Assembly (NCBI RefSeq): GCF_002155265.1
Contig: NZ_CP021251.1
Span: 868,001-932,000, forward strand
Reading direction: 5' to 3'
From: Corynebacterium pseudotuberculosis
GTDB taxonomy: Bacteria; Actinomycetota; Actinomycetes; Mycobacteriales; Mycobacteriaceae
DNA length: 64,000 nt
How positions within the stretch are numbered: the stretch's first letter is position 1; the number at the start of each line of letters is the position of its first letter. The translations under genes and the position numbers were made by a program. The notes under the pieces were generated by a model. That model saw nothing but the letters and a program-made list of their open reading frames with translations, did not search any database and was not told the DNA's origin. Positions 11,601 through 19,357 of this stretch are shown piece after piece.

Positions 11601-12445
11601 ACCTCCCGCTCCGATGCAGATAATTTCTCTACAAGTTCTGTAGAGCACGCTTCTCCTCCCAAGATAAGGAGTCTGACGCTCTCTAGGGCCTCGGTGGGCC
11701 ATAGTCCGGCCAAAGTGGGCACGGTAGAGACCACAGTGATGTCTCGTCGGATAAGCCAAGGGCCCAGATCCATTCCGGAACGCACCAGGGAACGCGGGGC
11801 CGGTACTAGGCAGGCGCCGTGTGCCCACGCCAGCCACATCTCCTCGCACGAGGCATCGAAGGCGACAGAAAGACCTGCCAATACTCGGTCGTCGGGGCCA
11901 AGAGGCGCGTCCTGTAGAAAAAGCTGGGACTCTGCGTCGACAAAAGCGGCGGCGCTGCGGTGCGAGACAGCCACACCCTTGGGCTTTCCGGTAGAGCCAG
12001 AGGTGAAGATAATCCATGCGGTGTCCTCCAACGCGGGGACAGCTGCTGTGATGGGGTCGGCCTCCCGGAGGGAGTGGAAGCCGTGGTCATTATAAAAGCC
12101 CTGAATTTCAGCCTCACCAAAAACAAGCTCTGCGCGTTCATCCGGGTCGTCGGCGTCTACCGGAACATAGGCCGCTCCGGCTGCGAGGATAGACAAAATA
12201 GCGATATAGAGCTCGCTGTGACCTGATGCCATTCGCACACCAATGCGGCTTCCGGGGCCCACCCCTGCCGCATGGAGTTGCTGTGCACATGCGTGAACGC
12301 GCTCTGAGAGCTCGTGATATGTGATGACTGTGCCGTCGTCGATAGCAGCGGCTTCCGGGAACGTGGTTGCCGTTTGAAGGAAGATATCGTAGAGCGTTCG
12401 TGGTGCGGGGGCCTGATGAGAACGCAGGTATGCAGAAGAGATCAA
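8615..12445 (-). CDS. Pls/PosA-type membrane NRPS (poly-basic-amino-acid synthetase-like)
   Basis: 1276 residues. Order: adenylation domain (about 15-475; IFTSGSTGKPKG at 147-158, NTYGPTE at 284-290, Lys474), carrier domain with phosphopantetheine Ser526 in LGGSSL, then about 700 residues alternating membrane helices with three left-handed beta-helix/hexapeptide blocks. There is no condensation or thioesterase domain. This is the layout of epsilon-poly-L-lysine synthetase (Pls): A-T and three tandem C-terminal domains between six helices. Reading the ten pocket positions against GrsA gives D197 A198 E201 S240 I261 G263 T285 V293 V294 K474, close to the lysine code I recall from bacitracin synthetase (DAESIGSVIK). 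TTG 12445 is the first codon after the marR stop, with GAGG five bases before it, so the two are co-transcribed and coupled. Product inferred: a short isopeptide-linked polymer of Lys or a related diamino acid, exported or attached to the envelope. Confidence 0.85.
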   Translation of the reverse strand: MISSAYLRSHQAPAPRTLYDIFLQTATTFPEAAAIDDGTVITYHELSERVHACAQQLHAAGVGPGSRIGVRMASGHSELYIAILSILAAGAAYVPVDADDPDERAELVFGEAEIQGFYNDHGFHSLREADPITAAVPALEDTAWIIFTSGSTGKPKGVAVSHRSAAAFVDAESQLFLQDAPLGPDDRVLAGLSVAFDASCEEMWLAWAHGACLVPAPRSLVRSGMDLGPWLIRRDITVVSTVPTLAGLWPTEALESVRLLILGGEACSTELVEKLSASEREVWNTYGPTETTVVACAALLSPHRPVSIGFPLAGWDLAVVDAQGVPVKNGEIGELVIGGVGLARYLDPQKDAEKYTAELGWSRAYRSGDHVKLTEEGLLFVGRVDDQVKIGGRRIELGEVDAHLAALPNVRQSTVVVQKTGAGDSVLVGYLSLTDETLEFDHHHARSVLSNAMPAALVPRLCVLEELPTTASGKVDKRALPWPIHSDVTAVGLTDTEQWLAKIWVDVLGMDVSDANADFFSLGGSSLAAATLIGRIRERVPTIAVRDLYDHPRLGALAQRVESIHAAPALQETPVQLVSARARAVQGLVQLAAVTLISLQWVACLLLINNIAAGAGISWARHAPWPLVFVFLAFVTPAGRLLVGGYAARLLTHGIMPGSYPRAGRTHLRVWAAERIANASGSRSIAGATWVNYYARILGARVGNGVNLHAIPPVTGLLTLEDNCSIEPEVDLSGYWVDAQHIHIGAIHVGKNARIGARSVLMPGALIGNNAHVEAGSTVTGDKPVKANARWSGSPAHKVGRSKHRFSDTPPPRRPHWVLIYGASSLFLAALPLCAVGLGGSAMIAAVQGSGANPFLGLLSAAPAGTLIAFAFYGLCIWILVRLLSLRLTPGVAPVRSATGWRVWFIQRLMDDARTYLFPLYAAQLTPLWFRSLGATVGKDVEISTSVMVPAFVDIRDGSFLADDTLIGGYELGGGWMLAGATKIGKRSFVGNSGIAGPQRKLAKNSLVAVLSSTPKKSKAGSNWWGSPPERMRRVTITTDASENSTYKPLLRLRILRGVIETLRLLAPITSGVLATIVLATLQIVLIRLGIGAAILLGGVVLIVAGITALLITAGMKWLCVGRHRSGDHPLWSWFVWLNELQDTFVEVVAAPWFFNHTLGTGSLNIGLRVLGAKIGKGAWIETYWLPETDLCRIGAGATIGPGVVAQTHLFQDRVMSLDSLILQPGATLAAHSVALPASKLANGATIGPGSLVMRGDQVPAHTRWQGNPIEPWNPS

Positions 12446-12886
12446 CTAATCCTCATTTGCCGTGATGATTGCCGCCGCTAGTTTACGCAAGTGCTTGAGC
12501 TGTTTTGCCGTTGAATCATCGAGTGCGGCATCCTCTGCCTGAGTGACTACTTCCGCGAGGTGGGGATGAACGGTTTTTCCCTTCTTAGTAGCCTTGACAA
12601 TCTGGCGCCGCCGGTCATGAGGGTCGCGTTCCCTGGTAGTCCAAGATTTTGCCTCTAGGGAGTCGATAAGCCGAACCATGTCGGAGGCGTCTATCCCTAG
12701 GGCATCGCACAAGGTGGCCTGGGTGGGAACATCGCCAGAAACAAGACACGTGAGCACCCAATACTCCCGCAGCGTTACGCCTTCATGCGACAGCGCTTCT
12801 TCTACACAGTCACGGGTGCGGCGGCGTAGATGCTCTAGTTGGAAAGAGGGTGATTGGAGAAGAGCAGCGGGAATATCAGCAACCAT
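12446..12886 (-). CDS. MarR-family transcriptional regulator
   Basis: 146 residues with the winged helix-turn-helix of MarR proteins: LREYWVLTCLV helix, TQATLCDALGIDASDMVRLIDSLEAK recognition region, and the DPHDRRRQIV wing. These dimeric repressors usually bind operators near their own promoter and release on binding phenolic or lipophilic ligands or on oxidation. It is the first gene of a two-gene unit with the NRPS; its TAG is followed at once, in the same frame, by the NRPS TTG. It is therefore the probable local regulator of the synthetase. The lipase gene lies upstream in the same orientation. Confidence 0.9.
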   Translation of the reverse strand: MVADIPAALLQSPSFQLEHLRRRTRDCVEEALSHEGVTLREYWVLTCLVSGDVPTQATLCDALGIDASDMVRLIDSLEAKSWTTRERDPHDRRRQIVKATKKGKTVHPHLAEVVTQAEDAALDDSTAKQLKHLRKLAAAIITANED

Positions 12887-12907
12887 ATAGATAGGTTTAT
12901 CACAGTC

Positions 12908-14155
12908 TTAGGGAGTTGGCTGCCCTAATGCGGCTAAACGTTGTTCGGCCCACTCAACTGCCGGAAGGAAGGATGAGGCCAGTACGTGTATGTGGCCGGA
13001 AAGCTTATCCAATGCGGGCGATGGATCCTCCCAATACGTGACGTCCGCGCCCTGGGAAAGCCAGCCGTTAACCATAATGCGGGCTTGTTCCGCGGGAATG
13101 ATGCCGTCATTAAGCCCCTGTGCCACAAACACGGGAATGTCGGGGGCTGTGAGGCCGATTTGTTGCTCGGAAATGGCGCGTTGGAAGACGTCATCGGATA
13201 TGAGGCTGGTCAAGCGTTGTCCGGATACAGTGAGGATACTGGTATCCGGAAGTGGCATGGTAAGCAAGCTTTCGGGGAGGCAATCGCGGCTTGTTTGATC
13301 AAGCCATACTTGCCCTCGTGTGTTGAGGAAATTGTGAATGGGCTCGCGAATCTCAGGGTAAATCTCATACATCCCGGTGATAACGTACCCCAGTGCTCCG
13401 GTGAGGGCGGTGCCTTCCAAAGAACTAGACACGGAGAGCAGGTTAGCGGGTACGCCGCCGGCATACGCTAGTACCACGTTCACGTCGGGAGCATAAGCGC
13501 GGTGCATTTCTGCTGCCGCTGCGGATGCACCGCCGCCCTGGGAATACCCCCAGGGGATGATGGGGGTGTGATTGTTTACGTCCGGCAGATTCAGCGTGGT
13601 GATAGCGCGACCTAGGTCCAGCAGGGCTGCTCCTTGGGCTTTCCTGTTCATATACGTGTGATTGCCGGGGGTTCCCAGACCTTGATAATCGGTTACCGCT
13701 ACGGTCCAGCCGCGATTAAGCAGGGCAGCGGCGGAAAACATTTCATATTCCCCGCCCATCGTGAGCAGCTTTGAGGGGGCACAGGAATCCCCGGCGCCTT
13801 GTGTTCCTGGAGCTAGGAGCGCTACGGGGCGTGGACCTGGGCCGCGCCACGGGGCAGTTGGCAGGAGCACGGCGCCGGTGACGGGGGTGGAAAAACCATT
13901 AGGGTGGGTGGACGTGTAGGCGATGCGCTTCATCTTTACCAGTACGTCGAGGACTGGCATCGGGACGTCGCGCTGGCTTAAGACCGTGCCCGGGGTGGTG
14001 TTCTCCGCAGAGGGGATAGAAGTATAAAAACCGTCTGGGTCGGTATAGGGAATGACCTGTGCTGTAGCTGGAGTGAATCCCACGCAGAAGACCGCGAGGG
14101 CTGCTGTAATGAGGGGTTTAAGGAACGTTCCTTGAAAGCGAGAGGGAAAAAGCAT
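12908..14155 (-). CDS. Secreted lipase (LIP family)
   Basis: About 415 residues from ATG 14155; GTG 14167 is an alternative. The N-terminus is a Sec signal peptide (basic start, LITAALAVFCVGF, cleavage after ATAQ). The mature part is an alpha/beta hydrolase of the secretory-lipase family (PF03583) with nucleophile GYSQGGG, a LLAPGTQGAGDSCAP loop typical of actinobacterial triacylglycerol lipases, a late Asp in QGLNDGIIP and His in SGHIHV. It should act outside the cell on host or environmental lipids. It stands 21 bp upstream of marR in the same orientation, so a shared transcript with marR and the NRPS is possible. Confidence 0.9.
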   Translation of the reverse strand: MLFPSRFQGTFLKPLITAALAVFCVGFTPATAQVIPYTDPDGFYTSIPSAENTTPGTVLSQRDVPMPVLDVLVKMKRIAYTSTHPNGFSTPVTGAVLLPTAPWRGPGPRPVALLAPGTQGAGDSCAPSKLLTMGGEYEMFSAAALLNRGWTVAVTDYQGLGTPGNHTYMNRKAQGAALLDLGRAITTLNLPDVNNHTPIIPWGYSQGGGASAAAAEMHRAYAPDVNVVLAYAGGVPANLLSVSSSLEGTALTGALGYVITGMYEIYPEIREPIHNFLNTRGQVWLDQTSRDCLPESLLTMPLPDTSILTVSGQRLTSLISDDVFQRAISEQQIGLTAPDIPVFVAQGLNDGIIPAEQARIMVNGWLSQGADVTYWEDPSPALDKLSGHIHVLASSFLPAVEWAEQRLAALGQPTP

Positions 14156-14425
14156 AGACGCGACCACTTCTAGGTAGTTTTGTTCTTAAAAGTAATTAGT
14201 CTTTGAATACTAGGCGCCAACAAAGACTCTTTCGGGCAAGACACGCGGCAAATGTGGGGGTATCGGATGGTGGGAATCAAAAGCAATGTTCTTCTATCAC
14301 GGTTGTCAGGCGTATGTTCTAGCCCATAGGGATACGTGAGACGGATCGCATAAATAGGCAACGTTGCTTAATTCGTAGAACTACGTATTTCCGTTACCGT
14401 CATAAGAATTCGAATCGAGGACACC

Positions 14426-15868
14426 GTGGCTGAACCACACTTGGGAGAAAATCGCCCCCTCCTGCCAGCGAGGGAGCCACAAATTGCCGAGTCGAAGACG
14501 CCGAAAGACCGAACTCACTGGCTTTATATAGCAGTGATTATCGCGGTTATCGCAGGTATCGCTTTCGGCCTTATCGCTCCAGACCTTGCCAAAAACTTTA
14601 AAGTTATTGGCACGATGTTCGTGTCCTTGATCAAGATGATGATCTCCCCGGTGATCTTCTGCACGATTGTTTTGGGCATTGGTTCTGTGCGCGCTGCCGC
14701 CTCGGTGGGCAAAGCTGGCGGATTGGCTTTGACGTACTTCATCGTCATGTCTACGTTTGCTCTTGCAGTGGGACTACTGGTGGGCAATCTCATCGAACCG
14801 GGTAGTGGCTTGGACATTGAGGCCACCGCGGGCGAGGGGGCGGCTTTTGCTGATAAAGCCGAGCATGGAACGGGTCTGGTCGGCTTTGTTCAGTCGATCA
14901 TCCCGGAGACAGTCATTTCTTCTCTCACCTCAGGCTCGGTGCTGCAGACGCTCTTTGTGGCGCTCCTTGCAGGCTTTGCCGTCCAGGGGATGGGCAAGGC
15001 CGGCGAGCCTATTTTGCGGGGCATTGCGCATCTGCAAAAACTGGTGTTCAAGATGCTCACCATGATTTTGTGGGTAGCGCCCATTGGCGCATTTGGCGCC
15101 ATCGCAGGCGTAGTGGGAGCAACGGGATTTGAAGCCGTTAAACAGCTTGCAATCTTGATGCTGGCCTTCTACATCACATGTTTGCTGTTCATCTTTGTAG
15201 TGCTGGGAGCTATCCTGCGCATTGGGGCAGGCTTTAACATATGGAAGCTCTTGAAATACCTGGGGCGCGAATTGCTGCTCATCGTGGCCACCTCCTCTTC
15301 CGAGTCTGCGCTGCCAAACCTGATGCGCAAGATGGAGCACGTGGGAGTGGATAAATCCACAGTGGGAATTGTTGTCCCTACCGGTTATTCCTTTAACCTC
15401 GACGGCACGGCTATCTACCTCACCATGTCAGCCATCTTTATCTCAGATGCAATGAACAAGCCGCTTACCCTGAGCGAGCAGATAGGCCTCTTGGTCTTCA
15501 TGATTATCGCGTCTAAAGGCGCGGCAGGAGTGTCTGGGGCTGGCATTGCGACGCTTGCAGCAGGGTTGCACGCACACCGCCCAGAGCTTCTCGACGGCGT
15601 TGGCGTGATCGTAGGCATCGACCGCTTCATGTCTGAGGCCCGCGCCCTCACTAACTTCAGCGGTAACGCTGTGGCTACGATCCTGGTGGGACGCTGGACC
15701 AACACTCTCGACGTACAGCGGGCGCATGACGTACTTGACGGAAAACTCCCTTATATAGAGTCCACCGACGATAGCGATGTGCACTTTAGTAATCCCACAG
15801 TGAGCAACCCGGCGCACGCCACGCTGCAACCTACCCCGCAGGTAGACTTGACGCATTACTCTAAATAA
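14426..15868 (+). CDS. dctA: DctA-type C4-dicarboxylate:cation symporter
   Basis: 480 residues from GTG 14426 (CGAGGA upstream). Member of the SDF/DAACS family, with about eight membrane helices and two re-entrant loops. Family signatures are clear: the serine-rich ATSSSESALPNL loop, GYSFNLDGTAIYL (substrate-binding NxDGT), and SKGAAGVSGAG with a following NxxGNA. These match DctA proteins that import succinate, fumarate and malate with Na+ or H+, rather than glutamate carriers. The gene is monocistronic with its own terminator and is divergent from the secreted lipase. Confidence 0.9.
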   Translation: MAEPHLGENRPLLPAREPQIAESKTPKDRTHWLYIAVIIAVIAGIAFGLIAPDLAKNFKVIGTMFVSLIKMMISPVIFCTIVLGIGSVRAAASVGKAGGLALTYFIVMSTFALAVGLLVGNLIEPGSGLDIEATAGEGAAFADKAEHGTGLVGFVQSIIPETVISSLTSGSVLQTLFVALLAGFAVQGMGKAGEPILRGIAHLQKLVFKMLTMILWVAPIGAFGAIAGVVGATGFEAVKQLAILMLAFYITCLLFIFVVLGAILRIGAGFNIWKLLKYLGRELLLIVATSSSESALPNLMRKMEHVGVDKSTVGIVVPTGYSFNLDGTAIYLTMSAIFISDAMNKPLTLSEQIGLLVFMIIASKGAAGVSGAGIATLAAGLHAHRPELLDGVGVIVGIDRFMSEARALTNFSGNAVATILVGRWTNTLDVQRAHDVLDGKLPYIESTDDSDVHFSNPTVSNPAHATLQPTPQVDLTHYSK

Positions 15869-15898
15869 AAAAGTCTAGGCCTTAGGCCTAGACTTTTT
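15868..15898. terminator. Bidirectional terminator between dctA and rhodanese genes
   Basis: Perfect 14-base stem with A run on one side and T run on the other (15868-15881 with 15885-15898), loop TTA. Confidence 0.92.
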
Positions 15899-15902
15899 GT
15901 CT

Positions 15903-16187
15903 TTATTCTGTGGGAAGTCCTGCGCCGACCCAACCATCGGTGCCCTCGGCAACGTTGATGGCTTTGATATCACGGGCGGTGAGATATTCCACCACGCGGG
16001 CGCTACGCCCACCAGACTTACAAATCACATACACGTCTTGTTCGGTGTCTACCTCATCGAGACGCACAGTAAATTCGCTCATCGGAATGTTGACGGCACC
16101 TAGCGCATGAACCTCGGCGTATTCGTCGGCCTCGCGGACGTCGATAAGCTGGGCGCCTTCGGGGATGTCGCGTACAGAGACTTCCAC
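15903..16187 (-). CDS. Single-domain rhodanese-like protein
   Basis: 94 residues from GTG 16187, one base after the ppa stop; a longer frame upstream lies inside ppa. It is one rhodanese domain with active-site loop CKSGGRS, DVREADEY and a GTDGW ending. Such proteins transfer sulfane sulfur, or act as PspE/GlpE-type sulfurtransferases in the cytosol; no partner is evident. It is translationally coupled to ppa in a two-gene operon. It converges on dctA with a shared terminator. Confidence 0.88.
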   Translation of the reverse strand: MEVSVRDIPEGAQLIDVREADEYAEVHALGAVNIPMSEFTVRLDEVDTEQDVYVICKSGGRSARVVEYLTARDIKAINVAEGTDGWVGAGLPTE

Positions 16188-16188
16188 G

Positions 16189-16665
16189 TTAAGCTTTAAA
16201 CCGCTCGATAGCCTCGGCGTGGATCTTTTCTGCCTCAGCCTTATCGCCCCAGCCGGAGCCTGTGACTTCCTTGTTTGGCTCGAGATCCTTGTAGTGAACA
16301 AAGAAGTGCTCGATCTCATTGCGCAGGAACTCAGAAACATCGGTGATGTCTTGAATATGATCCCAGCGAACGTCATCGATGACGCAGAGCAGCTTATCGT
16401 CGCCGCCTGCCTCATCAGTCATCTTGAACACGCCAACCGGGCGTGCCTTAACAATCACACCAGGAAATACTGGCTCAGGAAGGATGACTAGAGCATCCAA
16501 GGGGTCGCCGTCCTCGCCAAGAGTGTGATCGATGAAGCCGTAGTCCAGCGGATACGCCATGGGGGTGAACAGGTAGCGGTCGAGATAAACCTTGCCAGTC
16601 TCATGGTCGACCTCGTACTTGTTACGGGAACCCTTAGGGATCTCGATGGTGACTTCCATGGTCAT
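16189..16665 (-). CDS. ppa: Inorganic pyrophosphatase
   Basis: 158-residue family I soluble pyrophosphatase; ATG 16665 follows AAGGAG with ideal spacing. Metal and substrate residues: the basic GSRNKYEVD segment, YPLDYGFI, and [10 protein letters not shown] with the catalytic aspartates. It hydrolyses PPi and drives biosynthetic reactions. It is divergent from dacB and upstream of the rhodanese gene. Confidence 0.97.
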   Translation of the reverse strand: MTMEVTIEIPKGSRNKYEVDHETGKVYLDRYLFTPMAYPLDYGFIDHTLGEDGDPLDALVILPEPVFPGVIVKARPVGVFKMTDEAGGDDKLLCVIDDVRWDHIQDITDVSEFLRNEIEHFFVHYKDLEPNKEVTGSGWGDKAEAEKIHAEAIERFKA

Positions 16666-16714
16666 GCGATGCTCCTTAATAGAATCGGAATACTACCGTA
16701 CTAGGATAGCGGCA

Positions 16715-17899
16715 ATGAAGAAGTGGTGGATGTCAACAGTGGTAGTAACTGTCGCAGTTATAGCGACGGTGGTGTTCGCTGTTGCAAATGTGCTAGTCCA
16801 TGATCCGGTGCAAGTGGACAAACCGGAACGCGGTATCACGGCTCTTGAAGCTCGAAATGTGGACAATACTGGCTTGAAGGCCACCTTGGACGCAATGGCG
16901 CACGACAGGCGTTTGGGCAATTTTGGAGCGATGATCACTGACATCACCACAGGTGAAGTGGTCCTTTCTCAGAACGCGGAGGTCGCCCTGACTCCGGCCT
17001 CGTCAACAAAATTACTAACGGCAGCAGCCGCACTCTATGAGCTAGGCCCACAGGACCGGATAGTCACAGAAGTACGGAAGAAAGACCGGACGGTAATAAT
17101 CAAGGGATCTGGAGACGTGTGGATGACGCACGAGCAGATTGATTCCTTGGCTGCACAAATTGGCACGGGGGTAGACACCGTGCTGGTCAATGCCACCGCT
17201 TGGAAAGACAAGCTTCTTCCCGGATGGGATCCCGCTGACGTAGATGCTGGTTTTGTGGCCCCACTGGAGCCGGTGATGCTCTATGGCGGACGGTTAGGAG
17301 GAACCTCCGGCGATGTGCCTAGAAGCCACCGCCCGGCCTTTGACGTAGCAGAGGCCCTGGCGCAACGCCTAGGCGCTGGAACCGTCGGTTACACGGATTC
17401 CAATGACGGCGATGTGGTAGCCCACACTGAGTCGCCAACACTGCAAAAACGTATCTCTATGATGATGGAAGACTCCGACAACGTGATGGCTGAGGCCATT
17501 GGGCGAGAGCTATCTGCGGAACATCCCGTGGAAGCAACGCTGGATGTGCTGCGGAAAAATGGCATAGATGTGAGCGGATCAACGGTGGTGGACAACTCTG
17601 GATTGAGCCTGGGCAACCAGATCACTCCAAAGCTGCTTAATCAGGTGGCCGCTTCTTCAGTGCTTGCGCTACCAGTGGCCGGGGGCACCGGAACATTAGA
17701 AAATCGGTTTAATAACACACCAGGAGCCGGGTGGGTTCGTGCTAAAACCGGCACGCTCACTGGAGTTTCTGCCCTGGCCGGAGTTGTGCCGTCGAAAAGC
17801 GGGCATGTGTATAGCTTTGCCATGATTTCTAACGGCTCGGAGATTAGGCAGGCTCGCGCGGCTCTCGATGCTATAGCGAATGCGGTGCGTGAGTCCTAG
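16715..17899 (+). CDS. dacB: D-alanyl-D-alanine carboxypeptidase/endopeptidase (PBP4 family)
   Basis: 394 residues from ATG 16715 (AGGA upstream); the frame is open further 5' but that part overlaps ppa. It has an N-terminal membrane anchor/signal (STVVVTVAVIATVVFAVA). Penicillin-binding motifs: SSTK (SxxK nucleophile), SDN (SxN, in MEDSDNVMAE) and KTG (KTGTLTG). This class trims or cleaves peptidoglycan cross-bridges outside the membrane. The stop abuts tilS directly, so it heads the dacB-tilS-hpt-ftsH-fol operon. Confidence 0.94.
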   Translation: MKKWWMSTVVVTVAVIATVVFAVANVLVHDPVQVDKPERGITALEARNVDNTGLKATLDAMAHDRRLGNFGAMITDITTGEVVLSQNAEVALTPASSTKLLTAAAALYELGPQDRIVTEVRKKDRTVIIKGSGDVWMTHEQIDSLAAQIGTGVDTVLVNATAWKDKLLPGWDPADVDAGFVAPLEPVMLYGGRLGGTSGDVPRSHRPAFDVAEALAQRLGAGTVGYTDSNDGDVVAHTESPTLQKRISMMMEDSDNVMAEAIGRELSAEHPVEATLDVLRKNGIDVSGSTVVDNSGLSLGNQITPKLLNQVAASSVLALPVAGGTGTLENRFNNTPGAGWVRAKTGTLTGVSALAGVVPSKSGHVYSFAMISNGSEIRQARAALDAIANAVRES

Positions 17900-18772
17900 A
17901 TGTTCTGGCCACGAAAAAGCCCCAGATTTATGGCCTGCCGTGTCGCGGTGCGGGCAGTAACCGACCGAGACGTTGTAGTAGGCCTTTCAGGTGGCCCGGA
18001 TTCTCTGGCGCTGGTAGCCGCGTTGGTTGCGGAGAAATACCAGGTACTAGCGGTGTGCGTGGATCATGATTTACAGCCGGGGTCGAATCGCGTGGCGGAA
18101 CACGCCGCGGATACCGTACGCAGGTTGGGCGCGCAGGCCACTGTGGTTCGGGTGGACGTAGATAGAAATGGCAGCCTGGAGGCAAACGCGCGCCGGGCAC
18201 GATACGAGGCGCTGCGGAAGTTTGGAAAGCCAGTAGTAGTGGGGCACACCGCGGATGACCACGCTGAGACACTCTTGTTGGGAGCGTTGCGCGGTAAAGC
18301 CGCAGGCATGCTAGTCCAAGGAACCGTATGGCGTCCTTTCTTGACCGTGCGGCGCGCAGATACGGTGGGCGCGTGCGAGGAATTAGGGTTAGAACCGTGG
18401 AACGATCCGCATAATAACCAAAAGGAATTTCGACGCGTGGCTATCCGGCAACAGGTGCTTCCGTTGCTCGCTGACATCATTGGTGGGGATCCGGTTCCCG
18501 CCTTGGCACGGGCCGCCACCAATATTGCGCACGATGATGAGGCCCTGCACGTTAGCGACGCAACGCTAGAAGAACTAGAAGCAGCGCATCCAGCTTTTCG
18601 ACGCCGCTACCTCACTGCTTTTCTCCACAAAAACGGTGCCCCTGTCACAGGCGCTAATATCGACGCAATAGAACGCCTGGTCACTGATTGGCATGGCCAA
18701 GGTGGCATAGCGGTTGGTAACGGGTTGGAAGTAATCCGCAAAGATGGCAAACTTTTGTCGAAAGAAAGGTGA
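17900..18772 (+). CDS. tilS: tRNA(Ile)-lysidine synthase
   Basis: 290-residue N-type ATP pyrophosphatase with PP-loop SGGPDS near residue 30 and the partner motif GHTADDHAET. It converts C34 of tRNA-Ile(CAT) to lysidine, which is essential for decoding AUA. Its ATG follows the dacB stop with no gap, indicating coupling. The tilS-hpt-ftsH order is widely conserved in bacteria. Confidence 0.96.
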   Translation: MFWPRKSPRFMACRVAVRAVTDRDVVVGLSGGPDSLALVAALVAEKYQVLAVCVDHDLQPGSNRVAEHAADTVRRLGAQATVVRVDVDRNGSLEANARRARYEALRKFGKPVVVGHTADDHAETLLLGALRGKAAGMLVQGTVWRPFLTVRRADTVGACEELGLEPWNDPHNNQKEFRRVAIRQQVLPLLADIIGGDPVPALARAATNIAHDDEALHVSDATLEELEAAHPAFRRRYLTAFLHKNGAPVTGANIDAIERLVTDWHGQGGIAVGNGLEVIRKDGKLLSKER

Positions 18773-18775
18773 CAG

Positions 18776-19357
18776 ATGCACGACAAGAAGGATTATCAAG
18801 TGCCCGTCAACTCCTACGGAGATGATGTTGAAGCCATCCTTGTGAGCGAAGAAGAGCTCCAGACCCGCATCAAGGAGATGGCGGCGCTGGTGTCTGATAA
18901 GTACCGCGAGGAAGAGGACGATCTGGTCTTGATCTGTGTGCTCAAGGGCGCGGTATTCTTCCTTACAGACTTTGCCCGGGCCCTTGACATCCCCTGCCAG
19001 ATGGAATTTATGGCAGTTAGCTCCTACGGCAACTCCGCCACGTCTTCTGGCATGGTGCGGATTCTGAAAGATCTAGACCGCAACATTCAGGGCTGCAACG
19101 TAGTAATTATTGAGGACATCATTGATTCCGGCCTTACTCTGAAGTGGCTGATTCGCAATCTCAATGGGCGTAAACCAAAGTCCTTGGAGATCGTCGCGCT
19201 ACTACGCAAACCCGAGGCAGTGAAGACGGATATAGACTGCCTTGATATCGGTTTTGATATTCCCAATGAATTTGTGATCGGTTACGGTCTAGACTTCGCA
19301 GAAAAGTACCGCGACTTACCGTTTGTTGCTTCGCTGCATCCTAAGGTTTACAAGTGA
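18776..19357 (+). CDS. hpt: Hypoxanthine phosphoribosyltransferase
   Basis: 193 residues. The PRPP-binding motif [14 protein letters not shown] and the upstream [10 protein letters not shown] segment define the family. It salvages hypoxanthine (and guanine) to IMP/GMP. It starts 3 bp after tilS (AAAGGTGACAG ribosome site overlaps the tilS stop) and overlaps ftsH by four bases (GTGA). Confidence 0.96.
   Translation: MHDKKDYQVPVNSYGDDVEAILVSEEELQTRIKEMAALVSDKYREEEDDLVLICVLKGAVFFLTDFARALDIPCQMEFMAVSSYGNSATSSGMVRILKDLDRNIQGCNVVIIEDIIDSGLTLKWLIRNLNGRKPKSLEIVALLRKPEAVKTDIDCLDIGFDIPNEFVIGYGLDFAEKYRDLPFVASLHPKVYK

Noticed and set aside
15903..16415. Long N-terminal extension of the rhodanese.
   Set aside because: It runs antiframe through ppa; the domain starts at GTG 16187.
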